From NCBI GenBank assembly GCA_021826605.1, contig JAKAZF010000049.1, forward strand, positions 1-10,120: a stretch of 10,120 nucleotides of DNA, given 5' to 3'. The position numbers and the translations under genes were made by a program. A model generated the notes under the pieces. That model was not told the DNA's origin and did not search any database. It was given only the letters and a program-made list of their open reading frames with translations. Every line of letters starts with the position of its first letter. The first letter of the stretch is position 1. This document shows, piece after piece, positions 1-5,382 of the stretch. The stretch is from Planctomycetota bacterium. Its GTDB lineage: Bacteria > Planctomycetota > Phycisphaerae > WQYP01.

Positions 1-863
1 AACTGCAGTTAACAGCGGACGATTCCGCAGCATTTATTGGCTGCCAGTTAATTCTTTGCGCTGTGCCAACGCAATTTATCCGCGCGACACTTAAGCGACT
101 GGCGAGACACATTCCTGCGGGAATTCCAGTTATAAGCTTAGCTAAGGGAATTGAAAATACCACGCTGCTGCGGCCGACGGAGATTATTGAACAGGTATGG
201 GGGCCGCGGCCAACCGTTGCGATAGCCGGGCCGGCGATAGCGGGAGAAATTGCCTCCGGGCTTCCCGCATCCATCGTTGCCGCCACGACTGATGCAACTT
301 TGGCTCAACGAACGCAAGATATTTTAAGCGCCCCCAATCTTCGGATTTACACCAACGATGATGTTATTGGCGTGGAACTGGCCGGGGCGACGAAAAATAT
401 TATCGCCGTGGCGGCGGGGATTTTGGATGGAATCCATGCAGGGATAAATGCCAAAGCATCCTTATTGACGCGGGGGCTGGTAGAAATATCCCGCCTCGGC
501 GCGGCCATGGGTGCCAAACCTTTGACCTTCAGCGGCCTGGCGGGACTTGGCGATCTGGCGACAACGTGTTTTTCTCCCGGCAGCCGCAACCGCAGTTTCG
601 GGCAATTTATCGGGCAGGGATTTTCCAGCGCGCAAGCCATGGAAAAATTGACCGGCATTGCCGAGGGCGTGGCCACCACGCAAAGCGTCGTTGAACTGGC
701 GCGAAAATATGAGGTAGACATGCCAATCACCCGCTGCCTGCACGCGGTACTATTTGAAGGGAAAAAGCCGGCTGAGGGCATCGCAGAACTGATGAGCCGG
801 AGGCAGTGCAATGAATTGCAACCAGCCGCCGCGTCAACATCATCCGGCAATGGGTGCACATGA
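1..863 (+). CDS. gpsA: Glycerol-3-phosphate dehydrogenase [NAD(P)+], 5' end outside window
   Basis: Cytosolic enzyme that reduces dihydroxyacetone phosphate to sn-glycerol-3-phosphate for phospholipid synthesis. The frame is open from the left edge (first whole codon at 3). The GTG at 63 is an internal valine of the conserved segment L-C-A-V-P-T-Q, not a start, so the N-terminal Rossmann GxGxxG part lies outside. About 286 residues are visible against a usual 330-340. Recognisable blocks are LAKGIE; AGPAIAGE near 225-250 (AGPSFAxE in most homologues, so the serine is alanine here); ELAGATKNIIAVAAGI, which carries the catalytic lysine, near 375-420; NAKASLLTRGLVEI; and GLAGLGDLATTC followed by SRNRSFG near 530-600. 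The stop TGA (861-863) overlaps the next start in an ATGA, so the two genes are probably co-translated. The C-terminal tail after SRR is not conserved and mostly reflects the run into the downstream gene. Confidence 0.97.
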   Translation, partial: LQLTADDSAAFIGCQLILCAVPTQFIRATLKRLARHIPAGIPVISLAKGIENTTLLRPTEIIEQVWGPRPTVAIAGPAIAGEIASGLPASIVAATTDATLAQRTQDILSAPNLRIYTNDDVIGVELAGATKNIIAVAAGILDGIHAGINAKASLLTRGLVEISRLGAAMGAKPLTFSGLAGLGDLATTCFSPGSRNRSFGQFIGQGFSSAQAMEKLTGIAEGVATTQSVVELARKYEVDMPITRCLHAVLFEGKKPAEGIAELMSRRQCNELQPAAASTSSGNGCT

Positions 864-1753
864 AAATCGCTTCTCTTTTATCGGCCGGGACGGAAATTGT
901 CTGCGCGCTCAACGGCGGTGAGAACCTTGTGGGACGTTCACATGAATGCGACTATCCGCCGACGGTAACGGCGCTGCCGGTTATTACCCGCCCGACGTTT
1001 GATATCACTATGTGCAGCCGGGACATTGACTCTGCGGTACGCCGCCACCTGGCATCGGGCGAACCGCTGTATCACGTTAATATTGAACTCTTGGAATCAC
1101 TGGATCCGGATGTGATTATCACGCAGTCACACTGCGTGCTCTGCGCCGCTGCGGACCATGACCTGGCGCAGCATTGTCAGAGATTGCACGGCGAGATTGT
1201 TTCATTAAAAGCTGGAACGCTGGCCGGAATTCAGCGCGACATACTGCGCGTTGGTGATGCGATTGGCAAAACAACTGAAGCCCGGCGCTACGTTGAAAGT
1301 GATCTGCAACGCCGGGAGAAAATTGCCCAAAGCGTTGCGGGGCGAGACAGACCCAGTGTGGTCGTGCTGGAATGGGTTGATCCGCTGTTTGCCATGGGCA
1401 ACTGGGGCCCGGAGATGGTGGAACTCGCCGGCGGCGTGTGTCTTCTGGGTAACAGCGGCCAGCATTCTTCGGCCATTGACGCCCACCGGCTGTTGGAAGC
1501 TGACCCGGATATCATCATCATTGCTCCATGCGGTTTTGATATTCAAAGAGCACGCCGGGAAGCGGCAGTGCTGGAGCTTATCTCCGGGTGGAGGTCGTTA
1601 AAAGCTGTGCGCGATGGCAAACTATTTCTGGCGGACGGAAACCGATATTTTAACCGTTCCGGGACAAGCATTACCGACAGCATTGAAATTCTCGCACAGA
1701 TCTTGCACGGTTTGGGAAAACCCGCGAATTCCGCAATCTGGCAGGCGGCATGA
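860..1753 (+). CDS. BtuF-like cobalamin-binding protein, apparently cytosolic
   Basis: A 297-residue protein of the periplasmic-binding-protein type 2 superfamily (Peripla_BP_2, BtuF/FecB class). Family blocks are MKIASLLSAGTEIVCAL at the N-terminus, HECDYPP (28-34), RPTFDI (44-49), PDVIITQSHCVLC (83-95), EWVDPLFAMGNWGPEMVELA (171-190), PDIIIIAPCGFD (216-227) and DGNRYFNRSG (259-268). It starts directly in the first beta strand, with no signal peptide or lipobox, which separates it from canonical BtuF; homologues are usually called cobalamin-binding protein. It may hold or hand over a corrinoid inside the cell, but the ligand is inferred. The ATG at 860 is preferred because of the ATGA overlap with gpsA; an in-frame GTG at 854 is possible. 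No strong Shine-Dalgarno precedes either, consistent with translational coupling. No ABC permease or ATPase gene is nearby. Confidence 0.85.
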   Translation: MKIASLLSAGTEIVCALNGGENLVGRSHECDYPPTVTALPVITRPTFDITMCSRDIDSAVRRHLASGEPLYHVNIELLESLDPDVIITQSHCVLCAAADHDLAQHCQRLHGEIVSLKAGTLAGIQRDILRVGDAIGKTTEARRYVESDLQRREKIAQSVAGRDRPSVVVLEWVDPLFAMGNWGPEMVELAGGVCLLGNSGQHSSAIDAHRLLEADPDIIIIAPCGFDIQRARREAAVLELISGWRSLKAVRDGKLFLADGNRYFNRSGTSITDSIEILAQILHGLGKPANSAIWQAA

Positions 1754-1872
1754 TCGGGCGGTCAACTTACCCTTGACTTTAGGGGCAAATCTCTGGATGA
1801 TTACGGGTCTGGACTTCGGGCGAAGCGGAGCAGTCCTTTACTGTCTGCCGGCGAAGCTTTTCCGGGTTGTTC

Positions 1873-1946
1873 GGGCTTGTAGCTCAGTTGGTTAGAGCGC
1901 GTCACTGATAATGACGAGGTCAATGGTTCGAATCCATTCAGGCCCA
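1873..1946 (+). tRNA. tRNA-Ile (anticodon GAT)
   Basis: A complete cloverleaf can be drawn by eye. The acceptor stem pairs GGGCTTG (1873-1879) with CAGGCCC (1939-1945), including one G-U pair. The D arm pairs GCTC/GAGC (1882-1885 with 1895-1898). The anticodon stem pairs CGTCA/TGACG around loop CTGATAA, with anticodon GAT at 1907-1909. The T arm pairs AATGG/CCATT around TTCGAAT. The discriminator is A1946 and the following bases are TCA, so CCA is not encoded and must be added enzymatically. A possible promoter is TTGACT (1773-1778), 17 bp, then GATGAT (1796-1801), with a weak -10. The gene stands alone; no rRNA genes adjoin it in the window. Confidence 0.97.
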
Positions 1947-2061
1947 TCATGTTGATATGTAACTGATTGCATGTGTTCGCAGATTCTTGCAAATCACCTC
2001 GATTTATGAGGTCTTGGTGTTTAACAACCATCGGAAACGAATCATGGGATGTTGATTATTT

Positions 2062-2089
2062 TTGACTTTAACGCCCTGCGGACTATCAT
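2062..2089 (+). promoter_or_regulatory. Candidate sigma70-type promoter for the membrane-protein gene
   Basis: TTGACT (2062-2067) and TATCAT (2084-2089) are separated by 16 bp, each one mismatch from the consensus hexamers. Initiation would fall near 2096, giving a leader of about 34 nt that contains the AAAAAGGG ribosome binding site at 2116-2123. The same nine bases, TTGACTTTA, occur at 1773 upstream of the tRNA. Sequence match only. Confidence 0.45.
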
Positions 2090-2129
2090 ACGAGCCTCAT
2101 AATAACGTTGCCTGCAAAAAGGGTTAGCG

Positions 2130-2957
2130 ATGTCACGTTATCAGATCACGGCGGGACGTATCCGGTGGTGGCTGTTGGCAGGGGTGATATGCTGCTGGCT
2201 GGCGGCCATGTACTGGGTGTTTGCTCCGCTTCCCTCGAACCGGCTCACTGACTTGGCTAAACCGGGCGGCTTGACCCTCGGGCGATGGGGGTTGGAAGGC
2301 GTCATGGGACTTTTCGCAGAGCATCAGTCTACGTATTTTTTCTCCGCCACGATTGTGGCCGGATTTTTTCTTTTAAGCCAGTGGCTTTTTCTGTGCCCGC
2401 GTCATGGCTGGCGGATCCGCATACATGACAACGCCCGGCCACTACGGCTATCAGTGATGGTTGCAGCGCTCATGGCGGCGCTTTTAAGCGTGGGGTTTCT
2501 GGCCACTCTGGCGGAGCTGATCGGCGTATGGGATAAATTGACAACAGCGTACAATCACGGCACGCAAAACGGCATGACATTTCGCAGTTGGCCGGTACTG
2601 CTGGTTCTGTCCGCATTGTGGGCCCTTTGGGCGGTGATATTTTTTCTCTACTGGCGAGCGGGCAGTCGCGGGACACAGTTGGAACGCACCTTGCGGGTCC
2701 TGTTTGCCGGAAGCATTCTGGAACTGCTGGTAAGCGCCCCCGTGCATGTGATGATTCTGCGGTCCAAAAGCAAGGGAGAATGTTATTGCGAAACCGGCTC
2801 CTATACCGGATTGGTACTCGGTGGTACGGTGCTGCTCTGGACCTTCGGGCCTGGAATTGTGCTGCTGTTTTTGCATGAAGCCGCCCGCCGAGGCCCATTG
2901 CTGCGTAGCCTTCCACCAAACGGCCAAGGCCCAGGCACCGGAAATTACGCGCCATGA
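2130..2957 (+). CDS. Six-helix integral membrane protein of unknown function
   Basis: A 275-residue inner-membrane protein I cannot assign to a named family. Hydrophobic segments lie at about residues 13-33, 69-89, 106-130, 154-174, 189-209 and 225-248, joined by short basic loops (RHGWRIRIH at 91-99, RAGSRG at 176-181), with a Gly/Pro-rich C-terminal tail. The most distinctive part is just before helix 6: a Cys-x-Cys at 218 and 220 (ECYCETGSYTG), then GGTVLLWTFGPG. A CxC followed by a GSYxG and an LLW-FGPG helix looks like a conserved signature, and I associate it loosely with planctomycete hypothetical proteins. The two cysteines could bind metal or form a disulfide. The ATG at 2130 is supported by AAAAAGGG 6 bp upstream and by a promoter at 2062-2089. 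The gene is monocistronic and convergent with the three-gene operon, whose last stop is 147 bp downstream. Confidence 0.85.
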   Translation: MSRYQITAGRIRWWLLAGVICCWLAAMYWVFAPLPSNRLTDLAKPGGLTLGRWGLEGVMGLFAEHQSTYFFSATIVAGFFLLSQWLFLCPRHGWRIRIHDNARPLRLSVMVAALMAALLSVGFLATLAELIGVWDKLTTAYNHGTQNGMTFRSWPVLLVLSALWALWAVIFFLYWRAGSRGTQLERTLRVLFAGSILELLVSAPVHVMILRSKSKGECYCETGSYTGLVLGGTVLLWTFGPGIVLLFLHEAARRGPLLRSLPPNGQGPGTGNYAP

Positions 2958-3104
2958 TCACGAGATTCTTGATGTTGGCAACGCAAGGGAATTGCATGAA
3001 AAGTTTGCGCCCGCACCCGGCTATCCGATCCAACGTGTGGGCCCTACGACGGCGAATTGTCCGGCCAAATGCCGCCAGTTGGCGACACACCGGCCGGCGC
3101 GTAT

Positions 3105-3833
3105 TTACCAGGTGACACAACCGGTATTTTGAAGCTTTGCCACGATTTGTCCGGCAAGTTCACACGCATCATTAAAGTGGGCGGGAATCGTCGTGCAAGC
3201 AGCGGCACCGGCAACTTCTTCCGGGCGATAACGAATCGTGTCGCGTTCCGCTCGCACTTTTTGGATATGCTCCGGCTCCGCGCCGCTACTTGCAAGGAGG
3301 CCAATGATATGCTCGCGCCATCGCTCATCTTCCTGGCGGTTTGACGGCCAAGTATCGTAGTGGGCCAGCGGCAAGCCGGTGGCGTCGAAAACAGCGAGCA
3401 CGAATGTGGCGCAAGTCAGGCCGTAGCCGCCAGGTTGATTAATAAATTTCCCCGTTTGCTTATCAAGACTATCACTTGCCGGACTGAATGCGTACGGAAT
3501 CCCATTCGGATTCTCTTTAAGAATCATCCGGCAGAATGCTGCCACTTGTCGAGAACGTGGCCTTGGTATCGGCGGCTTAACCCATGCGTAAGTGCTTTCT
3601 GGAGGCTCGGATTTTAATTTATAATGCCATGCAAGATGCAGCATCCGAACTATCGTACCTGATTGGTCCTTGTACAAAATCCCGATATGGCGCTGTTCGG
3701 TGTCTGCCCCCAACTGCGTGATGGCCAGTGCCGCAAAATCTATTTGCTCAAACGGCCGTTCATGCGAGGTAAAAACGCGGTCCATGGCTGCCTGGTTCAA
3801 TTTTCCAACCCCGTCAAGAGTCCATCCTCCCAT
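3105..3833 (-). CDS. Putative circularly permuted papain-like (NlpC/P60, LRAT/YiiX-like) protein
   Basis: A 242-residue soluble protein, third in a minus-strand operon. The segment RHIGILYKD (48-56) matches the HxGI(V) strand that carries the catalytic histidine in permuted papain-like enzymes. H66 or H70 (MLHLAWH) could be the second polar residue. C141 in GGYGLTCATFVLAVFDATG would be the nucleophile at the start of the core helix. The order His, polar, Cys is that of LRAT/YiiX-type permuted folds, which include amidases, acyltransferases and phospholipases, and the reverse of canonical NlpC/P60. Residues 150-230 hold further patterned blocks, TWP (161-163) and IRYRPEEVAGAA (200-211). No signal peptide is seen. 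The ATG at 3833 has AAGGG 9 bp upstream, inside the preceding gene, giving a 37-bp overlap; the ATG at 3785 (residue 17) is an alternative, 11 bp after the upstream stop. Fold and catalysis are inferred from motif order; the substrate is unknown. Confidence 0.75.
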   Translation of the reverse strand: MGGWTLDGVGKLNQAAMDRVFTSHERPFEQIDFAALAITQLGADTEQRHIGILYKDQSGTIVRMLHLAWHYKLKSEPPESTYAWVKPPIPRPRSRQVAAFCRMILKENPNGIPYAFSPASDSLDKQTGKFINQPGGYGLTCATFVLAVFDATGLPLAHYDTWPSNRQEDERWREHIIGLLASSGAEPEHIQKVRAERDTIRYRPEEVAGAAACTTIPAHFNDACELAGQIVAKLQNTGCVTW

Positions 3834-4465
3834 TCATTAAGGCCCTTGATGGCCGCTTCAGATTTCTGGAAAAAAGTACCGCGGGAAGGCAATTTCGTCT
3901 TGGCAGGCAAAGTGGATGTCAACAACCCCAACATAAGGTCGACCGACAGCGACATCGGTTCCGTGGTTTCCAATACTGAATTAACTTCGTTGAAACGCCC
4001 GCGGGAAAGTTTACCGTTGACGTTTTCATATATCAGATCCAGGGCTGCATCGGTATGCCCGGAATGGTCCAGTCGCCTCGCCCGGTCGAGAAAACCCTCG
4101 GCGCTGTGCCTCTCTTCTTGCGCTGGAACGGACCACCCTCTGACGGGGCCGGGGAAGTAATCGGTTTCGCTGAAAACAGAGAACTGCAACCAACTGCGGC
4201 CAGATAAGTTATCTTCCCCTATCAGAAAACAAAGTACATCTGTCTTGATATCGTTTGGCAGCCTCGTAAGCTCGGGCCAGCGAAATTCCGTGTAAACCCG
4301 CGTGCCGGCTAGATAGGACTCGCGATAGGATTTCGCGCCTGCTTGTTGAATACGTCCAATGTTTGGCTGGACCTCGCCACGCAATCGGTTGTTGAAACTT
4401 CTTTGGTAAAGCTGCTTTCCGCTTAGTTCTTCGTCAGAGTTATACACCAGAGCATTCTTATTCAT
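3797..4465 (-). CDS. Conserved hypothetical protein, middle gene of the three-gene operon
   Basis: A 222-residue soluble protein with no named family that I recognise. The N-terminal part (about 1-115) is mixed, with hydrophobic strand-like stretches such as KTDVLCFLIGE (74-84) and SWLQFSVFSE (91-100). The C-terminal part (about 118-222) is clearly helical: AEGFLDRARRL, then DAALDLIYENVNGKLSRGRF, then VDLMLGLLTSTLPAKTKLPS. The pattern ALDLIYENVNxxLxxGxFxEVxxxLE resembles a recurrent helical module I recall from uncharacterised bacterial proteins, often close to the C-terminus as here. The start ATG at 4465 is 1 nt after the TAA of the upstream gene and has AGGAG 9 nt upstream, a strong site. 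The end overlaps the next gene by 37 bp if that gene starts at 3833. Such packing argues for coordinated production and perhaps a complex. Function unknown. Confidence 0.75.
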   Translation of the reverse strand: MNKNALVYNSDEELSGKQLYQRSFNNRLRGEVQPNIGRIQQAGAKSYRESYLAGTRVYTEFRWPELTRLPNDIKTDVLCFLIGEDNLSGRSWLQFSVFSETDYFPGPVRGWSVPAQEERHSAEGFLDRARRLDHSGHTDAALDLIYENVNGKLSRGRFNEVNSVLETTEPMSLSVDLMLGLLTSTLPAKTKLPSRGTFFQKSEAAIKGLNEWEDGLLTGLEN

Positions 4466-4466
4466 A

Positions 4467-5147
4467 TTAGTCTGCTCCTGGAATTAAAGTCTCTAAATTC
4501 GCCTTCTTTTTCAACTGCGTCTGGGTTGTCCTGGATTTTGTCAGCGCCCGTTCGCACTGCCTAATCAGGGCCTTAAGGTCTCGTTCATCCAATGCCACAC
4601 TTAGTCCGTGTTCGCCCTCCACATCATCATATCGAAGCAGTAATTTATGAGAGATCGTCGTACCTTGAATTTCGCTGGCATCTTTGTTGAATAGCGGCCT
4701 TATGTCGGTAATGACATGCGAGCTCTGCAGCAAATGTGAGTGCTGGTATGACAGGTCCAAAGCCTTGGCGGTGAGGTGGACAATCGGCAGATCAAATAAT
4801 TCCTGAAAGATCTCTGAGGCATTCTCCCATTGCCCAATCTGTGATTCATCCCAACCGGAATCGCAACGTATACCGGCGGTGATGCCCGATATAATATCCC
4901 CTGAATCTAAATCCAGTTGTCGGCGCATGCCGTGGAGTGATAACAACTGCCTTAGTAGCACACCGGCGGCCACGGGGTCTCCGCCGAGGGCATGATCCAT
5001 TAATTTCTGCAGCTCTTTGGGATGAATCGGTGCAACAGATCTTCCTCCGACTTCTGCAACGACCTGTTTCAACTTTTCCGCGCCGATGTCCCGAATACAC
5101 TGCAGGTCCTGCAGGTTTTGCCTATTCAATTTCATTTGCGGCGTCAT
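4467..5147 (-). CDS. Conserved hypothetical protein with a TDIRPLF motif, first gene of the operon
   Basis: A 226-residue soluble protein with no signal peptide or membrane segment. The N-terminal half is alpha-helical (KLKQVVAEV, PKELQKLMDHAL, AAGVLLRQLLSLHGM), followed by an acidic linker. The C-terminal half begins with HVITDIRPLF (144-153), continues with strand-like TTISHKLLLRYDD (163-175) and GLSVALDERD (181-190), and ends in the helix LKALIRQCERALTK (191-204) and a basic QLKKKAN tail. I recall the TDIRP(V/L)F block followed by a beta hairpin and an ALDxxDLxxL helix from uncharacterised bacterial proteins but cannot name the family. The ATG at 5147 has GGGAAAGG ending 8 nt upstream; the ATG at residue 5 is an alternative. 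It is the first gene of the operon, with 235 bp of non-coding sequence behind it. Function unknown. Confidence 0.75.
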   Translation of the reverse strand: MTPQMKLNRQNLQDLQCIRDIGAEKLKQVVAEVGGRSVAPIHPKELQKLMDHALGGDPVAAGVLLRQLLSLHGMRRQLDLDSGDIISGITAGIRCDSGWDESQIGQWENASEIFQELFDLPIVHLTAKALDLSYQHSHLLQSSHVITDIRPLFNKDASEIQGTTISHKLLLRYDDVEGEHGLSVALDERDLKALIRQCERALTKSRTTQTQLKKKANLETLIPGAD

Positions 5148-5382
5148 GGTGTTTGCCTTTCCCGTTACTAATTTACCTCAACCGGTCGGGCAGGGCTAGC
5201 GGAGAGGAGAAACGAGTTTATTGCCATCGGCGAAATTCTATATGTACAACCGAGTTATCGGCCGCCACCCCACCCTTAAATTTTACACAGTTAGCAACCC
5301 TTTTCCACTCTTACACCTGTTATTCGTGCTAGCGACACAATGCGCCCCACTCGCAGGCCTTTTTGTTTTACGCCAGCCGCTG
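5148..5382. other. Intergenic region between acnA and the three-gene operon
   Basis: No convincing gene lies in these 235 bp. On the minus strand a -10-like TAAAAT lies at 5285-5280 with a poor -35 (GTGGAA) 17 bp upstream; if used, the operon would have a leader of about 125 nt. A second -10-like element, TAGAAT, lies near 5238. CCGAGTTATCGG (5250-5261) is a small perfect hairpin with a GTTA loop. I see no hairpin plus T-run terminator for acnA, so the operon could receive readthrough from acnA. Confidence 0.35.

Noticed and set aside
347..859. Minus-strand open frame of 170 codons
   Set aside because: It is antisense to gpsA, which is strongly conserved in its own frame.
1811..1840. Terminator after the cobalamin-binding-protein gene (GGACT/AGTCC, followed by TTTA)
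   Set aside because: The stem is short, the loop is long and the T-run is only three bases; too weak to call.
1996..2022. Terminator after the tRNA (ACCTC/GAGGT around GATTTAT)
   Set aside because: A five-pair stem with no following T-run.
1801..2031. Minus-strand open frame of 76 codons containing MGLNGFEPLTSSLSVTRSNQLSYKP
   Set aside because: It is the antisense translation of the tRNA-Ile gene, a well-known spurious annotation motif; the tRNA folds perfectly on the plus strand.
1873..2910. Possible integration site at the tRNA 3' end with the downstream genes as an island
   Set aside because: The only recurrence of the tRNA end nearby is AGGCCCAT near 2892, 8 bases and within chance; no integrase or longer direct repeat was found.
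3061..3097. Bidirectional terminator between the convergent genes (CCGGCC...GGCCGG with inner CGCC-AGTT-GGCG)
   Set aside because: The stems pair, but there is no T-run on either side, so intrinsic termination is not supported.
2470..3120. Minus-strand open frame of 216 codons
   Set aside because: It is mostly antisense to the membrane-protein gene, has Arg/Pro-rich shadow composition and no good ribosome binding site.
5170..5229. 19-codon minus-strand frame starting ATGGCAATA upstream of the three-gene operon
   Set aside because: No ribosome binding site and no recognisable sequence; not supportable as a leader peptide.
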